DNA of 64,000 nt from Rhodobacteraceae bacterium QY30 (GTDB taxonomy: Bacteria > Pseudomonadota > Alphaproteobacteria > Rhodobacterales > Rhodobacteraceae). Under the pieces are notes generated by a model. The model made no database searches, had not been told where the DNA came from, and saw nothing but the letters and a program-made list of their open reading frames with translations. The position numbers were made by a program, and so were the translations under genes. Where the stretch lies: assembly GCA_002356635.1 (NCBI GenBank), contig CP023454.1, positions 3,084,501 to 3,148,500 of the forward strand, read 5' to 3'. Positions 27,731 through 37,025 of this stretch are shown in pieces (within the stretch, counting starts at the first letter, position 1; each line of letters begins with the position of its first letter).

Positions 27731-28597
27731 ATGGCGACCGGCAAGAACATCCGCACCTGGTACAACGGCCAATGGCACGATGACGACATCGCCATCATCC
27801 ATGCCGCCGACCATGGCGCCTGGCTGGGCACGACCGTCTTCGACGGTGCGCGCTTCTTCGAAGGTGTCGCCCCGGACCTGGAGGCGCATTGCGCCCGGAT
27901 CAACCGCTCCGCCTCGGCCCTGATGATCACGCCCACGGTGACCGCCTCGACGATGGTCGACATCGTCTGGGAGGGCCTGCGCCGGTCGCAGCAAGAGGCG
28001 CCGGTCTACATCCGTCCGATGTACTGGGCGCTGGACGGAGACCAAAGCGGCATCGTCCCGCGGGAAGGCGCGACGGGCTTTGCGATCTGCCTCGAGGAGA
28101 TTCCGATGGCAGACCCCGCCGCCACCGTCCGGCTGACCACAACGCGTTTCCGCCGTCCGCTGCTGGAAAGCAGCGTCTGCAACGCCAAGGCGGGCTGCCT
28201 TTATCCCAACAATGCCCGGATGCTGATGGAGGCGCGCGAGCGCGGCTATGACAATGCCCTGGTCCTGGATGCCCTGGGCAACGTGGCCGAAACCGCAAGT
28301 GCGAACGTGTTCATGGTCCGGAACGGCGAGGTGTTCACCCCGATCGGCAACGGCACCTTCCTGTCCGGAATCACCCGGGCCCGCCATATCGCCAACCTGC
28401 GGGCGGCGGGCTATACCGTCCATGAAGCTGTCCTGACCTACGGCGACTTCCACAATGCCGACGAGGTGTTCCTGTCCGGCAACATGTCGAAGGTGACCCC
28501 GGTCAGCGAGTTCAACGGCACCACCTATCAGCACGGCCCCATCACCCGCCACGCGCGCGAGCTTTACTGGGACTGGGCCCTGTCGGAGAAAGCCTGA
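27731..28597 (+). CDS. ilvE: branched-chain amino acid aminotransferase
   Basis: A 288-aa fold-type IV PLP enzyme. The PLP-binding lysine lies in SSVCNAKAGCLYPNN, and the sequence continues with the family pattern LVLDALGNVAETASANVFMV. It catalyses the last, reversible step of Leu, Ile and Val synthesis. D-amino-acid transaminase and aminodeoxychorismate lyase share the fold, but the overall pattern favours IlvE. It is divergent from the polysaccharide cluster (135-bp gap) and directly coupled by TGATG to the stress-protein gene. Confidence 0.9.
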   Translation: MATGKNIRTWYNGQWHDDDIAIIHAADHGAWLGTTVFDGARFFEGVAPDLEAHCARINRSASALMITPTVTASTMVDIVWEGLRRSQQEAPVYIRPMYWALDGDQSGIVPREGATGFAICLEEIPMADPAATVRLTTTRFRRPLLESSVCNAKAGCLYPNNARMLMEARERGYDNALVLDALGNVAETASANVFMVRNGEVFTPIGNGTFLSGITRARHIANLRAAGYTVHEAVLTYGDFHNADEVFLSGNMSKVTPVSEFNGTTYQHGPITRHARELYWDWALSEKA

Positions 28598-29052
28598 TGC
28601 GCAAGTTCCTGGTCGTCCTGGACGACACCCGCGAATGCCTGAACGCCATGCGCTTTGCAGCCCTGCGGGCGGCCCATACGGGCGGCGGCGTCACGATCCT
28701 GTCGATCGTCCCGGCCGAAGAGGTGCAGCACTGGATCGGCGTCGCCGACATCATGCGCGCCGAGGCCCGCGAACGGATCGAGGCGCATTTCGAGGTTTTC
28801 GCCAAGTGGATGCGCGACAAGCAGGGGATCGCGCCCGAACTGGTGATCCGGGAAGGCGATCCCGTCACCGAGATCCTGGCGCTGATCCAGGAGGACCCGG
28901 AAATCGGGGTGCTGGTGCTGGGCGCGGGCGGCGAAAAGGGCGGGCCGGGGCCACTGGTGACGGCGATGTCGCGCAACTCGGGCCATCTGCCCATCCCGAT
29001 CACCATCGTTCCGGGCGAGATGAGCAAGGAAAAGCTGGAAGCGATCACCTGA
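28597..29052 (+). CDS. universal stress protein (UspA family)
   Basis: A 151-aa single UspA domain. The N-terminal strand RKFLVVLDDTRECL and the C-terminal nucleotide-binding-like segment VLGAGGEKGGPGPLVTAMSR, ending in a short strand PITIVPG, match the ATP-binding group (G2xG9xG-like). Its A of ATG is shared with the ilvE stop, so the two are co-translated. The family is induced in starvation or stress; nothing in the sequence shows the trigger here. Confidence 0.9.
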   Translation: MRKFLVVLDDTRECLNAMRFAALRAAHTGGGVTILSIVPAEEVQHWIGVADIMRAEARERIEAHFEVFAKWMRDKQGIAPELVIREGDPVTEILALIQEDPEIGVLVLGAGGEKGGPGPLVTAMSRNSGHLPIPITIVPGEMSKEKLEAIT

Positions 29053-29073
29053 CGCTGACCGCCGCGGCCCGGA

Positions 29074-30045
29074 TCAAGGGTCCGGCGTCACGGGCGCGCG
29101 GGCGCCCCGGCCTTCACGCCACAGGACATAAAGCCCTGAACCGACGATGATGGCGATGCCCAGCCAGCCGACCGGGTCCGGCAGGTCCCGCCAGATGATC
29201 CAGCCGAAGGCCACGCCCCAGATCATGCCGGTATATTCGAAAGGCGTGACGACATTGGCCGCGGCAATGCGGTAGCCCTGCGCCAGAAGCGTCAGCCCAG
29301 CGGCCGCGATCGGCCCGCAGGCCAGCATCAGCGCCAGGTCGAAGGGCGCGGGCCAGACCCAGCCGCGCAGCAGGAAGCCCAGGCTCTTGTGTTCCTCGGA
29401 TGCGAAGGCGCCGCTGCCGAAAACCGCCGCCAGCATCAGGGCCAGCGCCAGGAAGACGACGTTGCCGTAGACCGCCATCGCCGCCGCGGTTTCGGCACCG
29501 CCGTGCTTGCGGGTCACGATCATGCCCCAGGCGTAGAACAGCGCCGAACTGACGGGCAGGACCGCCGCCCAGTCGAACAGCGCCCCACCCGGCCGGACCA
29601 TGATGACGACCCCGATGAACCCGGCGACGACCGCCGCCCAGCGGTGCCATCCCACATGTTCACGCAGGACCAGCACCGACAGGATGGTGATGAACAGGGG
29701 CGAGGCGAAGTAGATCGCCACCACCGTCGCCAGGGGCAGCGCGGCCAGCGCCAGGTAATAGGTCGTATAGGCCAGGAACATCACCACGCCCCGGCCCAGC
29801 ATCATCCGCCACCCCCGCGTCAGAAGCGTGGTCATGCCCCCGTCGCGCCAGACCAGAAGGGCCATGAAAGGGATGGCCGCCAGGCTGCGCAGCACCATCG
29901 CCTGATGCAGGGGATAGCCGCCGCTGATGAACTTCAGGACCAGATCCTGCAGGAAGAACACCGCCACGCCGGCGACAACGCAAAGGATCCCCTTCACGTT
30001 CTCCTGTCCTGGCAAGGGCCCTCTTGCGCCCGTGGTCGTGGTCAT
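29074..30045 (-). CDS. DMT-superfamily transporter (EamA)
   Basis: A 323-aa inner-membrane protein with about ten hydrophobic helices arranged as two EamA repeats (first repeat ~residues 18-150, second ~165-305). The start is the ATG at 30045, after which a polar Thr/Gly-rich leader precedes the first helix; a longer open frame upstream is not credible. Characteristic parts are YYLALAALPLATVVAIYF and EYTGMIWGVAFGW. The family exports amino acids, riboflavin-like or other metabolites. No neighbouring gene narrows the substrate. Confidence 0.9.
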   Translation of the reverse strand: MTTTTGARGPLPGQENVKGILCVVAGVAVFFLQDLVLKFISGGYPLHQAMVLRSLAAIPFMALLVWRDGGMTTLLTRGWRMMLGRGVVMFLAYTTYYLALAALPLATVVAIYFASPLFITILSVLVLREHVGWHRWAAVVAGFIGVVIMVRPGGALFDWAAVLPVSSALFYAWGMIVTRKHGGAETAAAMAVYGNVVFLALALMLAAVFGSGAFASEEHKSLGFLLRGWVWPAPFDLALMLACGPIAAAGLTLLAQGYRIAAANVVTPFEYTGMIWGVAFGWIIWRDLPDPVGWLGIAIIVGSGLYVLWREGRGARAPVTPDP

Positions 30046-30229
30046 CTGTCTGCCTTTTGCCTTTTGCAGGCCACCTGACCGGCAGGGCTTCGTGCGTGCT
30101 TGCTTGTCCGCGACACAACTGTCGCTGCCATGCGCGCCCGACATTTCGCGTTTGCAGCAAATGCAGCTTTCTGCGGATGCGAAATGGACTATATCAAGCC
30201 CCGAGGGAGGGCCATGACAGGAGACAGAG

Positions 30230-30373
30230 ATGTTGTCTGCGCCCCAGACGCCCAAGGCCAAGCCTCGCGAATGCCCGGGTTACGATTACTACGCACCACA
30301 GGCGGCGGCACCCAGGCCGCTGCGCGCGCTGACCGCCCTGGAACAGATGTACGGCTACTACGAAGCGGCGTGA
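30230..30373 (+). CDS. 47-aa microprotein, aromatic-rich C-terminus
   Basis: A short ORF of 47 codons with an excellent ribosome site (AGGAG at 30218-30222, 7 nt before the ATG). The product starts MLSAPQTPKAKPRECPGYDY and ends LEQMYGYYEAA, with five tyrosines, one cysteine and many Pro/Ala. A CTATAT -10-like element lies at 30189-30194, and a palindrome TTTGC-A-GCAAA is at 30151-30161 in the 184-bp gap shared with the divergent transporter. No family is recognised. It would be missed by length cut-offs. Confidence 0.6.
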   Translation: MLSAPQTPKAKPRECPGYDYYAPQAAAPRPLRALTALEQMYGYYEAA

Positions 30374-30402
30374 TCCGCGCCGGTTTAGAGCGATTCCAAA
30401 CC

Positions 30403-30431
30403 TTGACTTGACCGGAGCCGGGGCGCATATC
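30403..30431 (+). promoter_or_regulatory. sigma-70-type promoter for nfuA-tsaB-rimI
   Basis: TTGACT (30403-30408), a 17-nt spacer and CATATC (30426-30431) lie 27 nt before the nfuA start, right after the microprotein stop. The following AGGAGA at 30443-30448 serves as ribosome site. Confidence 0.55.
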
Positions 30432-30458
30432 TGACAAGATTGCTAGGAGATTGCCGCC

Positions 30459-31022
30459 ATGTTCATCCAGACCGAGTCGACTCCGAACCCGGCCACGCTG
30501 AAATTCCTTCCGGGTCAGACCGTGCTTGAGGTGGGGACGGCCGACTTCCCCTCGGCGGACGCAGCGGCGAAATCGCCGTTGGCGCGGCGCATCTTCGCGG
30601 CGGATGGCGTGACGGGCGTGTTCTTCGGCACCGATTTCGTGACGGTGACCAAGGCAGATGCCGCGCACTGGGACCATATCAAGCCTGCGATCCTGGGTGC
30701 GATCATGGAACATTACCAGTCGGGCGCCCCGGTCATGGAAGGCGAGGGCAAGGCCGAGGGCGGTCATGCCGCCCATGACGGCCCGGATGCCGACATCGTC
30801 AAGCAGATCAAGGAGTTGCTGGACACGCGCGTGCGGCCCGCCGTGGCTCAGGATGGCGGTGACATCACTTTCCACGGGTTTGATCGCGGCGTGGTCTACC
30901 TGCACATGCAGGGCGCCTGCGCGGGGTGCCCGTCCTCGACCCTGACGCTGAAGATGGGGATCGAGAACCTGCTGCGGCACTACATCCCCGAGGTTCTGGA
31001 AGTCCGGCCCGTCGCGGCCTGA
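30459..31022 (+). CDS. nfuA: Fe-S cluster carrier protein (Nfu/NifU-like)
   Basis: A 187-aa protein with an N-terminal Nfu_N domain (FIQTESTPNPATLKFLPGQ, residues 1-90) and a C-terminal NifU domain carrying Cys154-x2-Cys157 (ACAGCPSS). The two cysteines from each subunit of a dimer hold a transferable [4Fe-4S] cluster. Length and layout fit the alphaproteobacterial Nfu. It is followed 6 nt later by tsaB and probably shares its transcript. It may help mature the iron-sulfur enzymes in the window, such as the formate dehydrogenase, but that is inference. Confidence 0.95.
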   Translation: MFIQTESTPNPATLKFLPGQTVLEVGTADFPSADAAAKSPLARRIFAADGVTGVFFGTDFVTVTKADAAHWDHIKPAILGAIMEHYQSGAPVMEGEGKAEGGHAAHDGPDADIVKQIKELLDTRVRPAVAQDGGDITFHGFDRGVVYLHMQGACAGCPSSTLTLKMGIENLLRHYIPEVLEVRPVAA

Positions 31023-31028
31023 GTTCCG

Positions 31029-31625
31029 ATGGCCCATCCCCTGATCCTTGCCTTCGACACTTCGGCCGCGCATTGCGCGGCCGCTTTGCTGTCAGGCGAA
31101 ACCCTATTGGCCGAAGCGCATCAGGAGATGGGCAAAGGTCAGGCCGAAGCCCTGATGCCGCTGCTGCAGGGACTGCTGGCACGCGCGGGACAGGACTGGC
31201 GCGATCTGGACGCCATCGCCGTGGGCATCGGTCCCGGCAACTTTACCGGGATCCGCATTTCCGTGGCCGCGGCGCGGGGGCTGGCGCTGGCGCTGGGGGT
31301 GCCTGCCCTCGGCGTCAGCCTGTTCGACGCAGCGGCCTTCGGCACCACAGGCCCTGCGCTAGCCGTTCTGCCCGCCCCCCGCAACGCGTTTTACATGCAG
31401 GCGGTCGAGGACGGATTAGCCGTTGGCGCGCCCTGGTTCTCCGAAACACCCTTCAACGATCCGCGTCCACAGATCCGCACTCTGCCCCACCCCTTGGCGC
31501 CGGTCCTCGCGCGGATCGCGGCGCGGCGGCTGGCGGCAGGCGGCGACACCTCCCGCCCGGCGCCCCTTTACATCCGGCCGGCGGACGCCGCCCCCGCCGC
31601 GCCCGGTCCGCAGATCCTGACATGA
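31029..31625 (+). CDS. tsaB: tRNA t6A biosynthesis protein TsaB
   Basis: A 198-aa ASKHA-fold protein that dimerises with TsaD in making N6-threonylcarbamoyladenosine at tRNA position 37. Diagnostic parts: [17 protein letters not shown] at the N-terminus and [16 protein letters not shown], followed by [15 protein letters not shown]. Length is usual for a short alphaproteobacterial form. It overlaps rimI by ATGA, a common bacterial arrangement. Confidence 0.94.
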   Translation: MAHPLILAFDTSAAHCAAALLSGETLLAEAHQEMGKGQAEALMPLLQGLLARAGQDWRDLDAIAVGIGPGNFTGIRISVAAARGLALALGVPALGVSLFDAAAFGTTGPALAVLPAPRNAFYMQAVEDGLAVGAPWFSETPFNDPRPQIRTLPHPLAPVLARIAARRLAAGGDTSRPAPLYIRPADAAPAAPGPQILT

Positions 31626-32047
31626 CGGTGGATCCGGGCGCGCTGGCCGACCTGCACCGGCGCTGTTTCACCCTGCCGCGTCCCTGGACCCGGACCGAAA
31701 TCGCAGTGCTGCTGGACGATCCCACGGTGTTCCTGTGCCAGATCGGGGACAGCGGCTTTCTTCTGGGTCGGATCGTGCTGGACGAGGCAGAAGTGCTGAC
31801 GCTTGCCGTGGATCCAGGGAAGCGTCGCGCCGGCCTGGGCGCGCGCCTTATGGCGGACTACCACGCCATCGCTGCCGGGCGCGGCGCGCTTCGAAGTTTT
31901 CTGGAAGTGGCCGCCGACAATGCCGGTGCCCGCTCGCTGTATGAAGGTGCGGGCTACAGCCTTCAGGGGCGCCGCCCGCGCTACTATTCCGCCCCCGGGC
32001 GCGGATCGGTCGATGCCCTGATCCTTGGAAAATCCCTGCTGCCATAA
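31622..32047 (+). CDS. rimI: ribosomal-protein-S18-alanine N-acetyltransferase-like GNAT
   Basis: A 141-aa GNAT acetyltransferase. The acetyl-CoA loop is [11 protein letters not shown] and the C-terminal motif [18 protein letters not shown] is that of RimI-like enzymes. The start is the ATG at 31622, overlapping the tsaB stop. RimI acetylates the N-terminus of ribosomal protein S18 in E. coli; the tsaB-rimI coupling is the reason for the name here. No terminator is evident after it. Confidence 0.88.
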   Translation: MTVDPGALADLHRRCFTLPRPWTRTEIAVLLDDPTVFLCQIGDSGFLLGRIVLDEAEVLTLAVDPGKRRAGLGARLMADYHAIAAGRGALRSFLEVAADNAGARSLYEGAGYSLQGRRPRYYSAPGRGSVDALILGKSLLP

Positions 32048-32079
32048 CGTCTTGACCTTGGGGAAACCTGACGAACCCC

Positions 32080-32095
32080 TTGACCATGCGGTCAA
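32080..32095. promoter_or_regulatory. candidate operator TTGACC-N4-GGTCAA
   Basis: A perfect inverted repeat TTGACC-ATGC-GGTCAA lies 131-146 nt upstream of the BMP-type binding protein gene. The half-site TTGACC recurs at 32052-32057 and 32124-32129, the last also placed like a -35 element before TAATCT (32149-32154). The spacing differs from an FNR site. No regulator gene is adjacent. Confidence 0.4.
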
Positions 32096-32225
32096 ATACC
32101 CCGTCCCGCACCGCAGAATCCGGTTGACCGTTTGGCCAGTCTCGGCCCTAATCTGCGCTGATCCGACAGAGATCGGCCCGCATGGCGGGCAGCCCGAAGG
32201 GGCAAGTCACAAACGGGAGTTCACG

Positions 32226-33215
32226 ATGACTTTCATGCAGAAATTCCTCGGCGCCGCCGCGACGCTGGCGCTGACGACCGGCATTGCCTCTGCCGATCCC
32301 GCGATCATCTTCGACCTGGGCGGAAAGTTCGACAAATCCTTCAATGAGGCCGCTTTCGCGGGCGCGGAACGGTGGGCCAAGGAAACCGGCGGCACCTTCA
32401 AGGAACTGGAGATGCAGTCCGAAGCCCAGCGCGAACAGGCGCTGCGTCGTCTGGCTGAAGCAGGGGCCAACCCGGTCGTGATGACCGGCTTTGCCTTTGC
32501 CGACGTGCTGACCAAGGTCGCCCCCGACTTCCCCGACACCAAGTTCGCCATCATCGACATGGTCGTGGAACAGCCGAACGTGAAATCGGTGGTCTTTGCC
32601 GAACAGGAAGGGTCTTACCTGGTGGGCATGATGGCCGCGATGGCATCGAAGACCAATACCGTTGGCTTCATCGGCGGCATGGACGTGCCGCTGATCGGCA
32701 AGTTTGCCTGCGGCTATGTGCAAGGCGTGAAGGCGGTGAAGCCCGATGCCAAGGTGATCCAGAACATGACCGGCACAACGCCCGCCGCCTGGAACGATCC
32801 GGTGAAGGGCGCGGAACTGGCGAAGGCGCAAAAGGCGCAAGGCGCCGACGTGATCTATGCGGCCGCAGGCGGCACCGGTATCGGCGTGCTGCAGGCGGCG
32901 GCGGATGAAGGCATCCTGTCGATCGGCGTCGACAGCAACCAGAACCACCTGCATCCGGGGAAGGTGCTGACCTCGATGGTCAAGCGCGTGGACAATTCCG
33001 TCTACGAAATCTTCAAGGAAGGCGCCGACATGAAGCCCGGCATCCAGGTCATGGACCTGAAGGCCGGCGGCGTGGGCTATGCGCTGGATGACAACAACAA
33101 GGCGCTGATCACCCCGGAAATGCAGAAGGCCGTCGACGAGGCCGCCGCCAAGATCGGTTCCGGCGAGATCAAGGTGCACGACTACATGACCGACAACACC
33201 TGCCCCGTCAGCTAA
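32226..33215 (+). CDS. BMP family ABC transporter substrate-binding protein
   Basis: A 329-aa periplasmic binding protein of the basic membrane protein (PnrA/BmpA) family, which binds nucleosides or related compounds. The ATG at 32226 starts a signal peptide cut after GIASA. Family features are FDLGGKFDKSFNEAAF near the mature N-terminus, AEQEGSYLVGMMAAM and DSNQNHL. It heads a complete importer: ATPase at 33227 and two permeases at 34792 and 35886, all on the plus strand with tight or overlapping junctions. Confidence 0.94.
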   Translation: MTFMQKFLGAAATLALTTGIASADPAIIFDLGGKFDKSFNEAAFAGAERWAKETGGTFKELEMQSEAQREQALRRLAEAGANPVVMTGFAFADVLTKVAPDFPDTKFAIIDMVVEQPNVKSVVFAEQEGSYLVGMMAAMASKTNTVGFIGGMDVPLIGKFACGYVQGVKAVKPDAKVIQNMTGTTPAAWNDPVKGAELAKAQKAQGADVIYAAAGGTGIGVLQAAADEGILSIGVDSNQNHLHPGKVLTSMVKRVDNSVYEIFKEGADMKPGIQVMDLKAGGVGYALDDNNKALITPEMQKAVDEAAAKIGSGEIKVHDYMTDNTCPVS

Positions 33216-33226
33216 GGACGGAGCAG

Positions 33227-34795
33227 ATGACGGGGGACACCAACGTGGGGCGGCAGGAAACTGCCGCTCCGGCCATTGAACTGCGCGGCATTTCCAAGGC
33301 CTTCGGCAGCGTCCAGGCCAACAAGGATATTTCGATCAAGGTTGCCCGTGGCACGATCCACGGGATCATCGGCGAAAACGGCGCCGGTAAATCGACGTTG
33401 ATGTCGATCCTGTATGGCTTCTACCGCGCGGATGCGGGCGAGATCCTGATCCACGGGCGGCCCACCCAGATCCCCGATAGCCAGGCCGCGATCCGCGCGG
33501 GGATCGGCATGGTGTTCCAGCACTTCAAGCTGGTGAACACCTTCACCGTGCTGGAGAACGTCATCCTGGGGGCCGAGGACGGACCGCTTCTGCGACCCTC
33601 GCTTTCGAAGGCCCGCAAGGTTCTGCAAGATCTGGCGCGGGATTATGAACTCGACGTCGACCCCGATGCCCTGGTCGAGGATCTGTCCGTCGGACATCAG
33701 CAGCGGGTCGAGATCCTGAAGGCGCTGTATCGGCAAGCCGACATCCTGATCCTGGATGAACCGACGGGCGTCCTGACCCCGGACGAGGCCGACCACCTGT
33801 TCCGCATCCTGCGCGGGCTGAAGGACCAGGGAAAGACCATCATCATCATCACCCACAAGCTGCGCGAGATCATGGAGATCACCGACACGGTCAGCGTGAT
33901 GCGCCGCGGCCAGATGACCGCTACGGTAAAGACAGCCGAGACCAGCCCCGAACAGCTGGCCGAGTTGATGGTGGGGCGCAAGGTGCTGCTGGATGTGGCC
34001 AAAACCCCTGCCACGCCCGGCCGCACCATTCTTGAGGTCAAGGGCCTGCGCGTGCGCGACGAACATGGCGTAGAACGCGTCAAGGGCATCGACCTGCACA
34101 TCCGCGCGGGGGAAATCCTTGGCATCGCGGGGGTTGCGGGCAACGGACAATCGGAACTGATCGAGGTTCTGGGCGGGATCATGAAAGGCAGTGGAACCGT
34201 CCTTCTGAACGGCGAACCGCTGGACCTGTCCGGTCGCGCCTCGGACGCGGAATCGCGTCGGGAAAAGGGCGTGGCGCATGTGCCCGAGGACCGGCAGCAC
34301 CTGGGCATGATCCTGGACTTCACCGCCTGGGAAAACCTGGCCTTCGGCTATCAGGGGGACCCCGCCTATCACCGCAACGCGATCCTGATGGACAATGATG
34401 CGATGATGCAAGAGGCGCTGGGGAAAATGGAGCGTTTCGACGTGCGCCCGCCGATCCCCACGCTGCAAGGCAAAAGCTTTTCGGGCGGCAACCAGCAGAA
34501 GATCATCCTGGCGCGCGAAATCGAACGCAACCCGGACCTGCTGCTGGTGGGCCAGCCGACCCGTGGGGTGGACATCGGCGCGATCGAGTTCATCCACAAG
34601 CGCATCGTCGAGTTGCGCGACGCAGGCAAGGCGGTGTTGCTGGTCAGCGTCGAACTGGACGAGATCATGAGCCTTTCGGACCGCATCGCCGTGATGTTCG
34701 ACGGGCGCATCATGGGCGAACGCGACCCCGATCAGACCAACGAACGCGAACTGGGCCTGTTGATGGCCGGCGTAGACAACGAGACCGCAGCATGA
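33227..34795 (+). CDS. ABC transporter ATP-binding protein, two ABC domains
   Basis: A 522-aa tandem ATPase of the sugar/nucleoside importer type. Domain 1 has Walker [10 protein letters not shown], signature [10 protein letters not shown] and Walker [12 protein letters not shown]. Domain 2 has a degenerate P-loop GVAGNGQSE but a good signature FSGGNQQKI and RGVD in place of the usual Walker B end, the normal arrangement for the RbsA/YufO class. It follows the BMP-type gene by 11 nt and overlaps the first permease by ATGA. Confidence 0.95.
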   Translation: MTGDTNVGRQETAAPAIELRGISKAFGSVQANKDISIKVARGTIHGIIGENGAGKSTLMSILYGFYRADAGEILIHGRPTQIPDSQAAIRAGIGMVFQHFKLVNTFTVLENVILGAEDGPLLRPSLSKARKVLQDLARDYELDVDPDALVEDLSVGHQQRVEILKALYRQADILILDEPTGVLTPDEADHLFRILRGLKDQGKTIIIITHKLREIMEITDTVSVMRRGQMTATVKTAETSPEQLAELMVGRKVLLDVAKTPATPGRTILEVKGLRVRDEHGVERVKGIDLHIRAGEILGIAGVAGNGQSELIEVLGGIMKGSGTVLLNGEPLDLSGRASDAESRREKGVAHVPEDRQHLGMILDFTAWENLAFGYQGDPAYHRNAILMDNDAMMQEALGKMERFDVRPPIPTLQGKSFSGGNQQKIILAREIERNPDLLLVGQPTRGVDIGAIEFIHKRIVELRDAGKAVLLVSVELDEIMSLSDRIAVMFDGRIMGERDPDQTNERELGLLMAGVDNETAA

Positions 34796-35886
34796 CCAAA
34801 CTTCCCGTCTGGGCGGACGTTGTCCTTGTCCCGTTGATCAGCCTTTTGCTGGCAGGCGCGATTTCGGCATTGGTGATCCTGGGCATCGGCGGCAGCCCGT
34901 GGGAAGCGCTGACAACCATGGTCGATGGTGCGCTGGGCAGCCCCTATGCCTGGGGCTACACGCTTTATTACGCCACCAGCTTCATCTTTACCGGGCTGGC
35001 GGTCACCGTGGCCTTCCATGCCGCGATGTTCAACATTGGCGGCGAAGGACAGGCGCAACTGGGTGGCCTGGGCGTGGCGCTGGCCTGCCTGTTCATCCCC
35101 TGGCCGCACTGGTCGCTGGCGCTTCTGGGGGCTGCGACGGGCGCCGCGCTGTTCGGCGCGGCCTGGGCCATGATCCCGGCATGGATGCAGGCGAAACGCG
35201 GCAGCCATATCGTTATCACCACGATCATGTTCAACTACATCGGCGCGGCGCTGATCATCTACCTTCTGGTCTATGTCCTGCGACCCGTCGGCCAGATGGA
35301 TCCGGCCACCGCGAACTTTCCGCCCTCCACGCACCTGCCGACGCTGAACCAGATTCCGGGGCTTAACCTGATCTTCACCAAGAAGGTGCCTGCCAACGTC
35401 TCGCTTTTTGTCGCGCTGATCGCCTGCTATCTGGTCTGGGTGCTTTTGTGGCGCACGCAGCTTGGCTACGAACTTCGCGCCTTCGGAAAATCGCAGGAAG
35501 CGGCGAAATATGCGGGCATCTCGGGCACCAAGATCATCATGGTGTCGATGCTGATCTCGGGCGCCCTTGCGGGTCTCATGTCGATCAACAACGTCATGGG
35601 CGAAAGCGGGCGGCTTTTGCAGAATTCGTCGGAAGGCGCGGGTTTCATCGGAATCGCGGTGGCGCTTATGGGGCGCAACCACCCCGTTGGTGTGTTGCTG
35701 GCGGCGATCCTGTTCGGGTTCCTGTATCAGGGCGGGGCCGAGCTTGGCCTTTGGACCTCGATCCCGATCGAACTGCGGACCGTGGTGCAGGGGCTGGTGA
35801 TCCTGTTTACCGGCGCGCTGGACCAGATGGTGCGGATGATGCTGGGGCTGGTCTTCCGCCCGGCGCGGAAACTGGAGGCGGCGTGA
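34792..35886 (+). CDS. ABC transporter permease (BMP/nucleoside type), first
   Basis: A 364-aa inner-membrane permease with about 8-10 hydrophobic helices. The BPD_transp_2 core is recognisable in FTGLAVTVAFHAAMFNIGGEG and in GYELRAFGKSQEAAKYAGI, the cytoplasmic coupling segment. It is the YufP-type partner. Its ATG overlaps the ATPase stop (ATGA), and its own stop overlaps the next permease start (TGATG), so the two permeases should be made in equal amounts. Confidence 0.93.
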   Translation: MTKLPVWADVVLVPLISLLLAGAISALVILGIGGSPWEALTTMVDGALGSPYAWGYTLYYATSFIFTGLAVTVAFHAAMFNIGGEGQAQLGGLGVALACLFIPWPHWSLALLGAATGAALFGAAWAMIPAWMQAKRGSHIVITTIMFNYIGAALIIYLLVYVLRPVGQMDPATANFPPSTHLPTLNQIPGLNLIFTKKVPANVSLFVALIACYLVWVLLWRTQLGYELRAFGKSQEAAKYAGISGTKIIMVSMLISGALAGLMSINNVMGESGRLLQNSSEGAGFIGIAVALMGRNHPVGVLLAAILFGFLYQGGAELGLWTSIPIELRTVVQGLVILFTGALDQMVRMMLGLVFRPARKLEAA

Positions 35887-36854
35887 TGGATTACGCAACG
35901 CTTCTTCAGATCCTCGACAGCACGCTGCGACTGGCCACGCCCCTGCTGCTGGCCTGCCTTGCGGGGCTTTATTCCGAACGCTCGGGCATCTTCGACATCG
36001 GGCTGGAAGGCAAGATGCTGGCCGCCGCCATGGCGACCGGGGCGGTGGCCTTCTATTCCGGGAATGTCTGGGTGGGCGCGCTGGCGGGGATCGGGGCTTC
36101 GCTGGTCTTTGCGGTGGTGCATGGGCTGGCCTCGATCACCTTCCGCGGCAACCAGCTGATTTCGGGCGTGGCCCTGAACTTCGTGGCCTCGGGCATCACG
36201 GTGCTGATCGCGCAGGCGATGTTCGGCCAGGGGGGCCGCACCCCGCCGCTGGACGGCGCGGCACGCTTCAACCCGATCACCCTGCCCTTCGCCGATGCGT
36301 TGGGCACCGTCCCCGTGCTGGGCCCCCTGTACCGCGAGGTCATCTCGGGCCACACGGCGCTGGTCTATGTGGCGTTGGCGGCCGTCCCGCTGACCTGGTG
36401 GGTGCTTTACCGGACACGGTACGGCCTTCGGCTGCGCGCGGTCGGGGAAAACCCCGCTTCGGTCGACACCGCCGGGGTTTCGGTGGCGCGGCTGCGCTAT
36501 TCGGCCGTGGCGATCACCGGAATCCTCTGCGGCCTGGCGGGCGCCTACATGGCCGCGGGCCTGCAAGCCGGCTTCGGACGCGAGATGACCGCCGGCCGCG
36601 GTTACATCGCGCTGGCGGCGCTGATCTTCGCGAACTGGCTGCCGTGGCGCGCGCTGGCCGCAACGCTGCTGTTCGGTTTCCTTCAGGCGCTGGCGCTGCG
36701 CCCGGATGTGATCGAGCGCACGCTCCAGATCTCGATCCCCGTTCCGGCACTGGACGCACTGCCCTATGTCCTGACGATCATCGTCCTGTTCGGCTTCGTG
36801 GGCAAACCGCAGCCGCCCCGCGCCGGGGGCGAGCCCTACGTCAAGGAACGCTAG
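35886..36854 (+). CDS. ABC transporter permease (BMP/nucleoside type), second
   Basis: A 322-aa inner-membrane permease of the YufQ type. The N-terminus carries the family signature SERSGIFDIGLEGKMLAAAM, and the coupling segment YGLRLRAVGENPASVDTAGVS lies around residue 190. Start chosen at the ATG at 35886, coupled to the preceding stop; the open frame continues upstream inside the first permease gene and is not real. It ends the importer operon, with a hairpin at 36972-36996 downstream. Confidence 0.93.
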   Translation: MDYATLLQILDSTLRLATPLLLACLAGLYSERSGIFDIGLEGKMLAAAMATGAVAFYSGNVWVGALAGIGASLVFAVVHGLASITFRGNQLISGVALNFVASGITVLIAQAMFGQGGRTPPLDGAARFNPITLPFADALGTVPVLGPLYREVISGHTALVYVALAAVPLTWWVLYRTRYGLRLRAVGENPASVDTAGVSVARLRYSAVAITGILCGLAGAYMAAGLQAGFGREMTAGRGYIALAALIFANWLPWRALAATLLFGFLQALALRPDVIERTLQISIPVPALDALPYVLTIIVLFGFVGKPQPPRAGGEPYVKER

Positions 36855-36971
36855 GTTGCCCGGTGGCCTGATCCGGCTGGGAAAGGCGCCTTCGGGTGCG
36901 GCAAAGCTGGAACAGGTGCCGAAGCAAATCCTCACGTCCCTGCGATGATGCGCCCTCGGGTTTGACTTCGC

Positions 36972-37006
36972 CCCCAAGCCTGCGCAAGGCTTGGGGAATA
37001 TTCCCC
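36972..37006 (+). terminator. strong hairpin and palindrome after ABC importer operon
   Basis: A 10-bp perfect stem CCCCAAGCCT/AGGCTTGGGG (36972-36981 with 36987-36996) with a 5-nt loop lies 118 nt past the permease stop. It is immediately continued by AATATTCCCC, so its last four bases also form the palindrome GGGGAATATTCCCC (36993-37006). There is no U-tract, so termination is plausible but not certain. TauE/SafE starts 20 nt later. Confidence 0.5.
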
Positions 37007-37025
37007 GTCCGATGCCCCGGAATCC

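Noticed and set aside
27596-28552. Long N-terminal extension of the epimerase frame across ilvE
   Set aside because: It would lie antisense to the well-supported ilvE gene; the ATG at 27595 starts a normal SDR.
36993-37006. GGGGAATATTCCCC as a regulator site
   Set aside because: Its first half is part of the right arm of a 10-bp hairpin, so it is more simply the base of that structure.
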